Below, piece by piece: positions 49,238 through 60,591 of a DNA stretch of 64,000 nucleotides. The notes under the pieces were generated by a model. It was not told the DNA's origin. It made no database searches and saw only the letters and a program-made list of their open reading frames with translations. The DNA is from Malikia spinosa (GTDB lineage: Bacteria; Pseudomonadota; Gammaproteobacteria; Burkholderiales; Burkholderiaceae_C), in NCBI RefSeq assembly GCF_002980625.1, contig NZ_PVLR01000019.1:1-64000 (forward strand). Reading direction: 5' to 3'. The translations under genes were made by a program, and so were the position numbers. Position 1 is the first letter of the stretch, and each line of letters starts with the position of its first letter.

Positions 49238-51262
49238 GTGGCCATACCTCAGTCTTTCATCCAGGAACTCCTTTCGCGCGTCGACATCGTCGAGGTCGTC
49301 GGTCGCTATGTGCAGCTCAAGAAGGGCGGCGCCAACTTCATGGGGCTGTGCCCCTTCCACGGCGAGAAATCGCCCTCCTTCAGCGTCAGCCCGACCAAGC
49401 AGTTCTTCCACTGCTTCGGCTGCGGCAAGCATGGCAACGCGGTCGGCTTCCTGATGGAGCACACCGGCATCGGCTTCGTCGAGGCGGTCAAGGACCTAGC
49501 GCAGCAGACCGGCCTGCAGGTGCCGCAGGAAGACCTGAGCCCGCAGGAGCGCGCCCGCGCCGCCGAACAGCGCCAGCAGCAGGCCACGCTCAACGACCTG
49601 CTCGACAAGGTGGCCGCCAGCTACTACCAGCAGCTGTGCCAGACCAAGCGCGCGCAGGACTACCTCAAGGGCCGCGGCCTGTCGGGGCAGATCGCCAAGG
49701 CCTTCGGCCTGGGCTATGCGCCCGAGGGCTGGCGCTTCCTGTCTACCGTGCTGCCCGACTACCAGAGCGCGCAGCTGGTCGAGGCCGGACTAGTGATCGC
49801 GTCCGAGGAAACGCCGGCCGGCGCGGGCGAGGAAGCCAGACCAGCCAAGCGCTACGACCGCTTTCGCGACCGGATCATGTTCCCGATCCGCAACGTCAAG
49901 GGCGAATGCATCGGCTTTGGCGGCCGGGTGCTGGACCAGGGCGAGCCCAAGTACCTGAACTCGCCCGAAACCCCGGTCTTCAACAAGGGCCATGAGCTGT
50001 ACGGCCTGTTCGAGGCCCGCAGCGCGATCCGCCAGGCCGGCTATTGCCTGGTGACCGAGGGCTATATGGACGTGGTCGCGCTGGCCCAGCTCGGCTTCGC
50101 GCAGGCGGTCGCCACCCTGGGCACGGCCTGCACGGCCGACCATCTGCGGCTGCTGTTCCGTTTCACCGATGCGGTGGTGTTCAGCTTCGACGGCGACAAC
50201 GCGGGCCGGCGCGCCGCGCGCAAGGCGCTCGAGGCCGCCCTGCCGTGGGCCAGCGACACCCGCTCGATCAAGTTCCTGTTCCTGCCGCCCGAGCATGATC
50301 CCGACAGCTTCATCCGCGCCCATGGCCCGGACGCCTTCGCGCAGAGCATCAAGCAGGCGATGCCGCTGAGCCGCTTCCTGCAGGAGGCCGCGGCCAGCGA
50401 TTGCGACCTCGAAACCGCCGAGGGCCGCGCGCGCATGGCCGCGCAGGCACAGCCGCTCTGGCATTCGATGCCCGACGGCGCGCTCAAGCGCCAGCTGCTG
50501 GGCGAATTTGCCGATGCGGTCGGGCTCGACGCGCGCGAGCTCGACCGGATCTGGTCGGCCAGCGAGCAGCGCGACCGCAGCCGCGGCCTGCCCGGGCGCA
50601 AGGCCAGGGCGGACTCGGGCGCCAGCCCCGAGGCACAGGCGCCACGCCGCCGCCAGCGCCACGAGCCGTCAGGCGACCACGATTACGACCATGCTGGCGA
50701 CCCCTTGCTGCGCGAGCGCTCCGAACGCCACAGCAGCACGGCCAGCGACGGCAACGGCCGGCGCCCGACTGCCAGGCGCAGCGGCGCGCGCGGACTGCTC
50801 GGGCGCACCGACCGCGTGGCGCGTCTGGTGCTGGCCACGCCCGAGGCCTGGGACTGGCTCAGCGCTGACGACCACCAGTTGCTCGCGCACGAGCCGGCGC
50901 CGCATGGTCCGCTGTTTGCCTGGCTCGAGACCCAGTGGCACGAGCATGGCCCGCAGCCCTGGGCCGCGCTGCGCGAGGCCTTGCGCGACCAGCCGTTCGA
51001 GGCACTCGCGCTCGAGCTCAATGCCGGCGGCCTGGCGCTGCAGCGGCCCGAGGACGAGGAAGAGCCCGGCAGCAACGGGGTCGCCCTGCCCTCGCCAGCC
51101 GACCTCAGGCGCGAGCTGGGCGAGCTGATGCGCCGGCTGCATATCGACGAGCTCAAGCAGCGCGAAACCGAGCTGATCGCCCAGGTCGGCCAGGACCCGC
51201 AGGCGCTCGAGCGCTACCGCGAACTGCAAGCGCTCAGAAAATCGCTCGAAGCCGGGAACTAG
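49238..51262 (+). CDS. dnaG: DNA primase
   Basis: The 674-residue product begins at GTG 49238 (MAIPQSFIQELLSRVDIVEVVG), the standard DnaG start. The zinc finger is LCPFHGEKSPSFSV with QFFHCFGCG; the catalytic RNA polymerase core has EGYMDVVALAQLG and the TOPRIM FSFDGDNAGRRAA. Between about 445 and 540 is a low-complexity Arg/Ser/Ala linker leading to a C-terminal helicase-interacting domain. The 5' context (no ribosome site, AT-rich block ten bases upstream) suggests a short or absent leader. rpoD follows at 281 bases, the classic macromolecular-synthesis order without rpsU next to dnaG. Confidence 0.97.
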   Translation: MAIPQSFIQELLSRVDIVEVVGRYVQLKKGGANFMGLCPFHGEKSPSFSVSPTKQFFHCFGCGKHGNAVGFLMEHTGIGFVEAVKDLAQQTGLQVPQEDLSPQERARAAEQRQQQATLNDLLDKVAASYYQQLCQTKRAQDYLKGRGLSGQIAKAFGLGYAPEGWRFLSTVLPDYQSAQLVEAGLVIASEETPAGAGEEARPAKRYDRFRDRIMFPIRNVKGECIGFGGRVLDQGEPKYLNSPETPVFNKGHELYGLFEARSAIRQAGYCLVTEGYMDVVALAQLGFAQAVATLGTACTADHLRLLFRFTDAVVFSFDGDNAGRRAARKALEAALPWASDTRSIKFLFLPPEHDPDSFIRAHGPDAFAQSIKQAMPLSRFLQEAAASDCDLETAEGRARMAAQAQPLWHSMPDGALKRQLLGEFADAVGLDARELDRIWSASEQRDRSRGLPGRKARADSGASPEAQAPRRRQRHEPSGDHDYDHAGDPLLRERSERHSSTASDGNGRRPTARRSGARGLLGRTDRVARLVLATPEAWDWLSADDHQLLAHEPAPHGPLFAWLETQWHEHGPQPWAALREALRDQPFEALALELNAGGLALQRPEDEEEPGSNGVALPSPADLRRELGELMRRLHIDELKQRETELIAQVGQDPQALERYRELQALRKSLEAGN

Positions 51263-51278
51263 CGCCTGCGGGTATAAT
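51250..51278 (+). promoter_or_regulatory. Possible rpoD promoter
   Basis: A perfect TATAAT at 51273-51278 lies just after dnaG; the -35 region is poor. The remaining gap up to 51543 has no gene: a 27-codon ORF from ATG 51404 overlaps nothing and has no support. Confidence 0.45.
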
Positions 51279-51543
51279 CCAAGGACTTGTCACGCAAGCG
51301 CGACAGCAGCACCTCCGGACCGGCCAAAGCCCCAGAACGGGCAACAGGGAAGCATTCCCCGGCCAATAGCCAGCCACGCTACATCCGCAAGGACTGCACA
51401 CCAAATGTTCGCCCACCCAGCTTGCCTGCCGACCTCCCGCGTGGGGTCGGACCGTCTGGCCCTGCCAGATCGGATTGCGCTAAGCCATTGAATCCACCGT
51501 TCCAACCGCCGCGGCGCCTGCGCCCCGGCAGAAAGCGCCGTAC

Positions 51544-53781
<2,238 letters not shown>

Positions 53782-53810
53782 TGCCAGCGCCCAAGGCGCT
53801 GTCCCCATGA

Positions 53811-53849
53811 AAGAAGCCCGAGTCGCAAGACCCGGGCTTCTTTCTTTTT
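53811..53849 (+). terminator. Intrinsic terminator of rpoD
   Basis: AAGAAGCCCG (53811-53820) pairs with CGGGCTTCTT (53833-53842), followed by a T-rich tract. It ends the dnaG-rpoD unit and separates it from the convergent small gene. Confidence 0.88.
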
Positions 53850-53886
53850 GTGTGGCGCCGGCGAGACAGCCGGTGCGGGGCTGGAC

Positions 53887-54108
53887 TCAGACCTGGCGTG
53901 CGAAGGCGCCCAGCGTGGCTTTCTCGAGCTGATCCAGCGACTTGAAGTGATTGCGGTAGGCCAGCATCGAGTTGGGCTGCAGGCCGACCTTGACGGCCAG
54001 GGAATACTGCTGGCGGGCGGCCTCGAACGGCAGCGTCATGGCGCCGCGGACCGGATCGGTCATGACGCGGGCCAGCGGCATCGTGAGAGCAGAGATCATG
54101 GAAAACAT
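53887..54108 (-). CDS. Small hypothetical protein (73 residues)
   Basis: From ATG 54108 (MFSMISALTMPLARVM) to the stop at 53887. I do not recognise the family. The protein is basic-neutral, helical in appearance, with FEAARQQYSLAVKVGLQ and SLDQLEKATLGAFARQV; this has a faint phasin-like look (helix rich in Ala, Gln, aromatic residues) but is too short to assign. A near-consensus promoter with a perfect 12-bp palindrome in its spacer lies just upstream (54134-54162), which is the best argument that it is a real, regulated gene. It is downstream of the TetR gene, convergent with rpoD. Confidence 0.65.
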   Translation of the reverse strand: MFSMISALTMPLARVMTDPVRGAMTLPFEAARQQYSLAVKVGLQPNSMLAYRNHFKSLDQLEKATLGAFARQV

Positions 54109-54133
54109 CTTTTTAGTCCAAACAATGGACGCG

Positions 54134-54162
54134 ATGTTAGGGTAAACCCTTTGCCTTGTCAA
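54134..54162 (-). promoter_or_regulatory. Promoter with palindromic operator for the 73-residue protein
   Basis: On the minus strand TTGACA (54157-54162), 17-base spacer and TAACAT (54134-54139). AGGGTAAACCCT (54139-54150), palindromic apart from its two central bases, covers the spacer end, next to the -10. A near copy lies at 30814-30825 upstream of badH. Confidence 0.7.
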
Positions 54163-54245
54163 TATTGGCATTTGTCGCACATTTCCAACAATTGACCCTG
54201 GGGTCGCGGCGGACTTGAACGCTGACCCACCGGCTCAGGCAGGGC

Positions 54246-54863
54246 TCAGGAGGCTGCAACAGGCGGCCCGTAGGCGGCCATGAAGACGGCAACGGCCCGT
54301 TTGACCGAGGCAGCGATCTGCTCCGGATCGACCGCATCGAGCATCTGGAACATGAAGCGGTCGATCCATTCCGCCTCGAGCAAGCCCTTGAGGTGCAGGC
54401 TGGCGATCCTCGGATCGGCCTGGCGCAGCTTGCCCTGATCCATCGCCTGCTGCAGGAACTCGGCCACCTCGGCGGCGCTGCGGGCATGGCCGCGCTCGTA
54501 GCAGGTGCGGCCCAGGTCGGAGCGCACGATCTCGGACACCACCAGCCGGCGCGCCGCCTGCACCTCGGGCGAATAGAGCAAGGTCAGCAGGCCGCGGCCG
54601 AAGCTCTCGAGCCCCTGGGTGATGTCTTGCAGCGTCGGATCGAGCGCCTCGTGGGTGGCCTGGAACTGGTCTTCGGTCGCCTGCATCAACACCTCGGCGA
54701 ACACCTCTTCCTTGGACGAGAAGTAGTTGTAGAGCGTGGCCTTGGAACCGCCCACGCGCAGGCAGAGCTCGGACATCGAGGCGCGCTCGAAGCCGGTTTC
54801 CCGGAACAGGTCGGCCGCCTCATCGAGGATCGCCTGTCTCTTGCCTTCGGTTTTTTTTCTCAT
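54246..54863 (-). CDS. TetR-family transcriptional regulator
   Basis: A 205-residue TetR protein: HTH ILDEAADLFRETGFERASMSEL and VGGSKATLYNYFSSKEEVF, followed by an AcrR-type ligand domain. The ATG at 54863 has AAAGGA upstream. It is divergent from the efflux operon (96 bases between starts), so it most likely represses that operon and itself. Two related GTAC-centred stretches (ACCGTACA at 54887-54894 and ACAGTACA at 54933-54940) are candidate contacts. Confidence 0.92.
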   Translation of the reverse strand: MRKKTEGKRQAILDEAADLFRETGFERASMSELCLRVGGSKATLYNYFSSKEEVFAEVLMQATEDQFQATHEALDPTLQDITQGLESFGRGLLTLLYSPEVQAARRLVVSEIVRSDLGRTCYERGHARSAAEVAEFLQQAMDQGKLRQADPRIASLHLKGLLEAEWIDRFMFQMLDAVDPEQIAASVKRAVAVFMAAYGPPVAAS

Positions 54864-54959
54864 GGCGACATCCTTTCTTGAACCAGACCGTACATTTTAT
54901 CTTGTCCCGGCTCTGGGTCAATGTTAAACTAAACAGTACAGTTATTTAATGGAGCCGTG

Positions 54960-56417
54960 ATGCCGTTCTCGCCTGCTGCAACCCCATCCCTGCCATCGCG
55001 GCGCTTTCGCTCACTGCTGACCCTGGCCAGCCTCATGGCCCTGGCGGCATGTGCCCAGCTGCCCGACCTGGCCGAGCGCAGCGCCCTGGCCAGCCCGGCC
55101 GACTTGCAGAGCGCGCAGGCATTGAGCGCGCCCCAGGCCGACTGGCCGGTCGAGCGCTGGTGGGCCGGCTATGGCGACGCCCAGCTCGAGGCCCTGGTCG
55201 ATGAAGCCTTGCGCGGCGCGCCCGACATGGCGGTGGCAACGGCGCGCTTGCGGCTGGCCGAAGCCGCGACCCAGAGCGCGGCTGCCGCGCTGCGCCCCCA
55301 GCTCAGCGCCAACGCCTCGATCACCGAGGAAAAGCTCAGCTACAACTACCTGTTCCCGCGCTCGCAAAAAACCGACGGCTGGAACGACTACGGCCGCGCG
55401 ACGCTGGACTTCAGCTGGGAGCTCGACTTTTGGGGCCGCAACCGCGCAGCGCTGGCGGCAGCGACCTCCGAGCGCGAGGCCAGCCAGGCCGAATGGGCCC
55501 AGGCACGCCTGCTGCTGTCGTCGGGCATCGCCAGCGCCTACGCCGAGCTGAGCCGACTGTTCGCCAGCCGCGACACAGCGCTGCAGTCGATCGAGGTACG
55601 CCGCAAGACCGCCACCCTGCTGGCCGAGCGCTTCGACAACGGGATGGAAAACCGCGCCAGCGTGCGCCAGGCCGACGCCAGGCGCACCGCTGCCGAGGGC
55701 GCGCTGCTGCAACTCGACGAACAGATCGGCCTGCAGCGGCACCGGATTGCGCTACTGATCGGCGCCGGACCCGACCGCGGACTGTCGATCCAGCGGCCGC
55801 GCGTCAAGCTCGAGCAGTCGTTCGGCCTGCCGGCGCAGCTCGCGCTCGACCTGCTGGGCCGGCGACCCGATGTGATCGCAGCCCGGCTCCAGGCGCAGGC
55901 GCAAGCCAGCCGGATCGAGCAAAAGAGCGCCGAGTTCTACCCCAACGTCAACCTGTCGGCCTTTATCGGCGTGCAGTCGCTCGGGCTGGACCTGCTGGGC
56001 AAGAACGGATCGGCCATCGGCAGTGTCGGGCCGGCGATCTCGCTGCCGCTGCTCAATGGCGGACGCCTGCGCGGCGAGCTGCGCGCCAGCGAAGCCCGCT
56101 ACGAGGAAGCCGTGGCGCGCTACCAAGGCACGCTGGCGCGCGCGCTGCAGGAGGTGGCCGACAGCGCGCTGAGCCAGCAGGCCCTGGCGGCGCAACTGGC
56201 CAAGAGCCGCGAGACGGTGGCCGCCGCCACCGAGGCCTACCGCATCGCGCGCCAGCGCTACGAAGGCGGACTGGCCAACTACCTGGACGTGCTGTCGGCC
56301 GAGGACCTGCTGCTGGGCAGCCTGGACGTGCTGACCGAGCTGCACGCCCGTTCATTCACGCTCGACATCGCCCTCAAGCGCGCCCTGGGTGGCGGCTACC
56401 AGGTCGCCCAACGCTGA
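54960..56417 (+). CDS. Outer-membrane efflux lipoprotein (NodT/OprM-like)
   Basis: The 485-residue protein (ATG 54960, GGAG five bases before) has a lipoprotein signal with LAAC. The paired OEP repeats are seen: WGRNRAALAAATSEREASQAEW, RFDNGMENRASVRQADARRT, LPLLNGGRLRGELRASEARY, RQRYEGGLANYLDVLSAEDL. It forms the TolC-like outer-membrane tunnel for the pump encoded by the next two genes, 54 bases downstream. Confidence 0.93.
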   Translation: MPFSPAATPSLPSRRFRSLLTLASLMALAACAQLPDLAERSALASPADLQSAQALSAPQADWPVERWWAGYGDAQLEALVDEALRGAPDMAVATARLRLAEAATQSAAAALRPQLSANASITEEKLSYNYLFPRSQKTDGWNDYGRATLDFSWELDFWGRNRAALAAATSEREASQAEWAQARLLLSSGIASAYAELSRLFASRDTALQSIEVRRKTATLLAERFDNGMENRASVRQADARRTAAEGALLQLDEQIGLQRHRIALLIGAGPDRGLSIQRPRVKLEQSFGLPAQLALDLLGRRPDVIAARLQAQAQASRIEQKSAEFYPNVNLSAFIGVQSLGLDLLGKNGSAIGSVGPAISLPLLNGGRLRGELRASEARYEEAVARYQGTLARALQEVADSALSQQALAAQLAKSRETVAAATEAYRIARQRYEGGLANYLDVLSAEDLLLGSLDVLTELHARSFTLDIALKRALGGGYQVAQR

Positions 56418-56471
56418 CACCACACCCGTACCGCACCAGCATCGCATCCGTACCGCAGAAGGAAAATCGAC

Positions 56472-57599
56472 ATGACGCAAGACAACAGCACCGACCAGAC
56501 CCTCAAGCAACGCCGCAACAAGCGCCTGCTGGCGCTCGGGGGTGGCGTCGTGGTGGTGGCTGCAGCCGCCACCGCCTACTGGACGCTGTACGCGTCGCAT
56601 TTCGTCTCGACCGACAACGCCTATGCGGCGGTCGAGGTGGCCCAGGTGACTCCGGCGATCGGCGGCACCGTCGCCGAGGTCAAGGTCAAGGACACGCAGG
56701 CGGTCAAGCAGGGCGACGTGCTGGTCACGATCGATCCGACTGACGCCAAGCTGGCCCTGGCCCAGGCCGAGGCGGAGCTGGGACGGGCGGTGCGCCGCGT
56801 GCGCGCCTATGTCGCCAATGACGGCGGACTGGCAGCCCAGGTCAGCGCCCGCGTCGCCGAGGAAAAGCGCGCCGAGGCGCAGCTCAGCGCGGCCCAGGCC
56901 GACTTCGAGCGGGCCCAGATCGACCTCAAGCGGCGCCAGGCGCTGCTGGCTTCGGGTTCGGTCTCGGGCGACGAGCTGACCAAGGCCCAGAACGCCCATG
57001 CGGCCGCGCAGGCCAATCTGGCCTCGGCCAAGGCCGCGATTGTCCAGGCCAGCGCCAACCGCGTCGCGGCGCAAGGTGCCCGGGAGGCGAACGCGGCCCT
57101 GATCGACCAGGCCCAAGGCGACAGCAACCCCGAGATCCTGCTGGCACGTGCCAAGCGCGACCAGGCCAAGATCGACCTCGAGCGCACCGTGATCCGGGCC
57201 CCGATGGACGGCGTGGTGGCCAAGCGCCAGGTCCAGCTCGGCCAGCGCGTGCCAGCCGGCGCCCCGCTGCTGTCGGTGGTGCCGGTGCAGGACATCTACG
57301 TCAACGCCAACTTCAAGGAAGGCCAGCTGCAGAAGGTCCGCCCGGGACAGACCGCGACCGTCACGTCCGACCTCTACGGCAGCTCGGTCAGCTACCACGG
57401 CGTGGTCGAAGGCCTGGCTGGCGGCTCGGGCTCGGCCTTCGCCGCCATTCCGGCCCAGAACGCCACCGGCAACTGGATCAAGGTGGTGCAGCGCCTGCCG
57501 CTGCGCATCCGCCTCGACGCCGAGGAGCTTGCCACCCATCCGCTCAAGGTCGGACTGTCGATGACGGTCAAGATCGACACGCGCAGCGGCGCCCAGTAA
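56472..57599 (+). CDS. HlyD/EmrA-type periplasmic adaptor
   Basis: A 375-residue membrane-fusion protein: one N-terminal membrane helix at about 18-40, a lipoyl half (AYAAVEVAQVTPAIGGTVAEV), a coiled-coil hairpin in the middle, the second lipoyl half (TVIRAPMDGVVAKRQVQLGQ), and beta-barrel VNANFKEGQLQKVRPGQTA. This layout is that of EmrA. It bridges the EmrB-like transporter (12 bases downstream) and the outer-membrane lipoprotein. Confidence 0.94.
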   Translation: MTQDNSTDQTLKQRRNKRLLALGGGVVVVAAAATAYWTLYASHFVSTDNAYAAVEVAQVTPAIGGTVAEVKVKDTQAVKQGDVLVTIDPTDAKLALAQAEAELGRAVRRVRAYVANDGGLAAQVSARVAEEKRAEAQLSAAQADFERAQIDLKRRQALLASGSVSGDELTKAQNAHAAAQANLASAKAAIVQASANRVAAQGAREANAALIDQAQGDSNPEILLARAKRDQAKIDLERTVIRAPMDGVVAKRQVQLGQRVPAGAPLLSVVPVQDIYVNANFKEGQLQKVRPGQTATVTSDLYGSSVSYHGVVEGLAGGSGSAFAAIPAQNATGNWIKVVQRLPLRIRLDAEELATHPLKVGLSMTVKIDTRSGAQ

Positions 57600-57611
57600 G
57601 GGTGATCTGAC

Positions 57612-59159
57612 ATGAGCAGCGCCTCACTTGTGAACGACCGCGACGCCCCCTTGAGCGGGGGCATGCTCTGGTTCGCGGCCCTGATCCTGGCCTCGGCCAA
57701 CTTCATCGCCGTGCTCGACATGACGATCGCCAACGTGTCGGTGCCCAACATCGCCGGCAGCCTGGGGGCCAGCACCAGCCAGGGTACCTGGGTCATCACC
57801 TCCTACGCGGTCGCCGAGGCAATCACGGTGCCGCTGACCGGCTGGCTGGCGGCACGCTTCGGCGCGGTGCGGGTTTTCGTGACGGCGATGGGCCTGTTCG
57901 GGCTGTTTTCGGCGCTGTGCGGCCTGTCCACCTCGCTGGGCATGCTGGTGTTCGCGCGCATCTGCCAGGGCCTGGCCGGCGGCCCGCTGATGCCGCTGTC
58001 GCAGACCCTGCTGCTGCGCATCTTCCCGGCCGAGAAGGCGCCGGCGGCGATCGGGCTCTGGTCCATGACCACGCTGGTGGCTCCGGTGCTGGGACCGATC
58101 CTGGGCGGCTACCTGTGCGACGAATACAGCTGGCCCTGGATCTTCTACATCAACCTGCCGATCGCGCTGGGCTGCGCCTTCATCGGCTGGCGCCTGCTCC
58201 AGCGCTACGAGGCGCCACTGATCCGCAACCCGATCGACCGGATCGGCCTGGTGCTGCTGGTGGTCTGGGTCGGCGCGCTGCAGCTGATGCTCGACGAGGG
58301 CAAGAACCTGGACTGGTTTGCCTCCGGCCAGATCATCGGACTGGCCGTGGTCGCGCTGATCGGCTTTGTCGCCTTCCTGATCTGGGAGCTGCATGATCCG
58401 CATCCGATCGTCGATCTGCGCGTGTTCCGGCACCGGGGCTTCTCGGTCAGCGTGCTGACCATCAGCCTGGCGTTCGCGGCCTTCTTCGCGATCAACGTGC
58501 TGACCCCGCTCTGGCTGCAGAGCTTCATGGGCTACACCTCGTCGCTGGCCGGCCAGGCCACGGCCTGGACCGGGGTGTTCGCCGTGCTGGTGGCTCCGCT
58601 GGCCGCCGGCCTGTCGGCCAAGGTCGATCCGCGCCGGCTGGTGTTCGGTGGCGTGGTGCTGATGGGCCTGGTGACGCTGTGGCGCACCGGAGCCACGACC
58701 GACATGGACTACTGGAGCATCTCGATCCCGCTGATGGTGATGGGGCTGGGCCTGCCCTTCTTCTTCATCCCGCTGACCGGGCTGGCGATGGGCAGCGTGG
58801 ACGAGAGCGAGATGGCCAACGCGGCCGGACTGATGAACTTCCTGCGCACCCTGTCGGGCGCCTTTGCGACTTCGCTCGTGACCACGGTCTGGGACGACGA
58901 CATCACGCGCCAGCATGCCGAACTGGTCGGTGTCGCCGATGCCGACCACAGCGTGCAGCGCTTTCTGGAAAGCACCGGCATGAGCCCTGACGCCGTGCTG
59001 CAGAACCTCGACGGCCTGATCACCGGCCAGAGCGTGATGCTGGCAACCAACCAGATCTTCTGGCTGGTCGGCATCGCCTTCTTGGTCGCGGCCAGCGTGA
59101 TCTGGCTGGCGCCCAAGCCGACGCGCCAGGTGGACCCGGCGGCTGCCGGCGGTCACTGA
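57612..59159 (+). CDS. MFS multidrug transporter, DHA2 family (EmrB-like)
   Basis: A 515-residue transporter with 14 predicted membrane helices. Family motifs include FIAVLDMTIANVSVPNIAG, GTWVITSYAVAEAITVPLTG, and motif C-like GPILGGYLCDEYSWPWIFYIN. With the adaptor and outer-membrane protein it makes a tripartite exporter driven by the proton gradient. Transcription is presumably repressed by the divergent TetR. The universal stress gene follows by 31 bases. Confidence 0.94.
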   Translation: MSSASLVNDRDAPLSGGMLWFAALILASANFIAVLDMTIANVSVPNIAGSLGASTSQGTWVITSYAVAEAITVPLTGWLAARFGAVRVFVTAMGLFGLFSALCGLSTSLGMLVFARICQGLAGGPLMPLSQTLLLRIFPAEKAPAAIGLWSMTTLVAPVLGPILGGYLCDEYSWPWIFYINLPIALGCAFIGWRLLQRYEAPLIRNPIDRIGLVLLVVWVGALQLMLDEGKNLDWFASGQIIGLAVVALIGFVAFLIWELHDPHPIVDLRVFRHRGFSVSVLTISLAFAAFFAINVLTPLWLQSFMGYTSSLAGQATAWTGVFAVLVAPLAAGLSAKVDPRRLVFGGVVLMGLVTLWRTGATTDMDYWSISIPLMVMGLGLPFFFIPLTGLAMGSVDESEMANAAGLMNFLRTLSGAFATSLVTTVWDDDITRQHAELVGVADADHSVQRFLESTGMSPDAVLQNLDGLITGQSVMLATNQIFWLVGIAFLVAASVIWLAPKPTRQVDPAAAGGH

Positions 59160-59190
59160 TCAAGCACCGATTGAAGGACAAGGACTGACC

Positions 59191-59634
59191 ATGTTCAAGC
59201 ATATTCTGGTACCCACCGACGGCTCGCCGCTGTCGCAGGACAGCGTGGCCCGCGCCGTCTCGTTCGCCAAGGAGGCCGGGGCAAGCCTGACCTTCTGCCA
59301 TGTGGAGCCGCCGCTGCCGACTGCCTTCGGCAGCCTGGGCGGCATCGCTTCTGCGACCATAGAGCAGGAATTCCATGCCAAGGTCGACGGCCGCGCGCAG
59401 GACATCCTGCAGGCTGCCGAGCGGATCGCGACCGAGGCCGGCGTGCCCTGTGCCCGGGTGCTGCTGGTGCGCAGCAAGCCGCACGAGGCCATCATCGAGG
59501 CCGCCACGGCCCAGGGCTGCGACCTGATCTTCATGGCCTCGCACGGCCGGCGCGGCGTGACAGCGCTGCTGCTGGGCAGCGAGACGCAGAAGGTGCTGAC
59601 GCACTCGAAGATCCCGGTGCTGGTCTACCGCTGA
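59191..59634 (+). CDS. Universal stress protein (UspA family, ATP-binding type)
   Basis: A 147-residue single-domain Usp: FKHILVPTDGSPLSQDSV at the start, IFMASHGRRGVTALLLGS with the G-x2-G-x9-G-S ATP-binding signature, and KIPVLVYR at the end. It may be co-transcribed with the efflux operon, which would tie it to drug or solvent stress. A perfect 15-bp hairpin follows. Confidence 0.94.
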   Translation: MFKHILVPTDGSPLSQDSVARAVSFAKEAGASLTFCHVEPPLPTAFGSLGGIASATIEQEFHAKVDGRAQDILQAAERIATEAGVPCARVLLVRSKPHEAIIEAATAQGCDLIFMASHGRRGVTALLLGSETQKVLTHSKIPVLVYR

Positions 59635-59667
59635 ATCGGTCGCCGCAGAACCAGTCGCCAGAAACAA

Positions 59668-59705
59668 TTCGGCCCAGCGCATCCGCTTCGATGCGCTGGG
59701 CCGAA
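59668..59705. terminator. Bidirectional hairpin between convergent usp and ligB
   Basis: TTCGGCCCAGCGCAT (59668-59682), loop of eight, perfect complement 59691-59705. There is no T run on the plus side and only TTGTTT on the minus side, so it is an atypical terminator; its location between two convergent genes fits that role. Confidence 0.6.
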
Positions 59706-59722
59706 CTTCATTCAGCAGGTGC

Positions 59723-60574
59723 TTACTCGAGGGTCTCCAGCGCCATCACGCCGGTGGCGGTGTTGGAGATCGGCAGGTAGTAGTTGCTGTGCACCTTGCG
59801 CACGCCCGAGCCGGCAGTGGTCAGCGCGGCACGCATCGCGACCCACATCAGCAGCTCGACGCCCTGGGTGCCGGCCTTCTCGACCAGTTCGAGGTCGCTG
59901 AACTGGGTCACCCACTCGGGGTTGGAGACCATGCTCTGCATGAACTGCTGGTCGAACTGGGTGTTGATATGGCCGGCACGCTCGCCATCGAGCTGGTGGC
60001 TCAGGCCGCCGCTGGCCAGCACCATCACCTTCTTGTCGCTGTCCCAGGACTGGATCGCACGACCCACCGCCTGGCCCAGCTTGTAGACCCGCTTGGCCGT
60101 CGGCAGCGGGAACTGCACGGTGTTGATGTTGATCGGCACGATCTGCACCGGCGCGACTTCATGCTCGGGCCAGAACAGCTTGAACGGCAGCGAGCAGGCG
60201 TGGTCGACCAGCATTTCCTGGCAGGTCACGATGTCGAACTCGTCGGCGATCAGGCGGTTGATGATGTGCCAGGACAGGTCGAGGTTGCCCGGGGTCGACG
60301 GCAGGGTCGGGATGCCCCAGCCCTCGTCGGCATTGCTGTACTCGGCGGCGGCACCGACGGCAAAGGTCGGCATCTTGTCGAGGAAGAAGTTCAGGCCGTG
60401 GTCGTTGTAGAACACCACCAGCACGTCGGGCTTGACTTCGCCGAGCCACTGCTGGATCGGCGGGAAACCGTCGAAGAAGGGCTTCCAGTAAGGTTCCTGC
60501 TGCAGGCCCTTGGCCAGCGCCTTGCCGATGGCGGGGATATGCGAGGTGGCGAGGCCGCCGATGAGTTGTGCCAT
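59723..60574 (-). CDS. ligB: Protocatechuate 4,5-dioxygenase beta (catalytic) subunit
   Basis: A 283-residue class III extradiol dioxygenase subunit. Iron ligands correspond to His12 (ATSHIPAIG), His59 (YNDHGLNFF) and Glu240 (GTQGVELLMW); catalytic His193 is in ASGGLSHQLDGERAG. WPEHEVAPVQIVPININT and the overall length match LigB/PmdB. It cleaves protocatechuate to 4-carboxy-2-hydroxymuconate semialdehyde. The downstream pathway genes are absent from the window. It follows ligA by 17 bases. Confidence 0.92.
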   Translation of the reverse strand: MAQLIGGLATSHIPAIGKALAKGLQQEPYWKPFFDGFPPIQQWLGEVKPDVLVVFYNDHGLNFFLDKMPTFAVGAAAEYSNADEGWGIPTLPSTPGNLDLSWHIINRLIADEFDIVTCQEMLVDHACSLPFKLFWPEHEVAPVQIVPININTVQFPLPTAKRVYKLGQAVGRAIQSWDSDKKVMVLASGGLSHQLDGERAGHINTQFDQQFMQSMVSNPEWVTQFSDLELVEKAGTQGVELLMWVAMRAALTTAGSGVRKVHSNYYLPISNTATGVMALETLE

Positions 60575-60591
60575 TTGTCTGTGCTCCGGAA

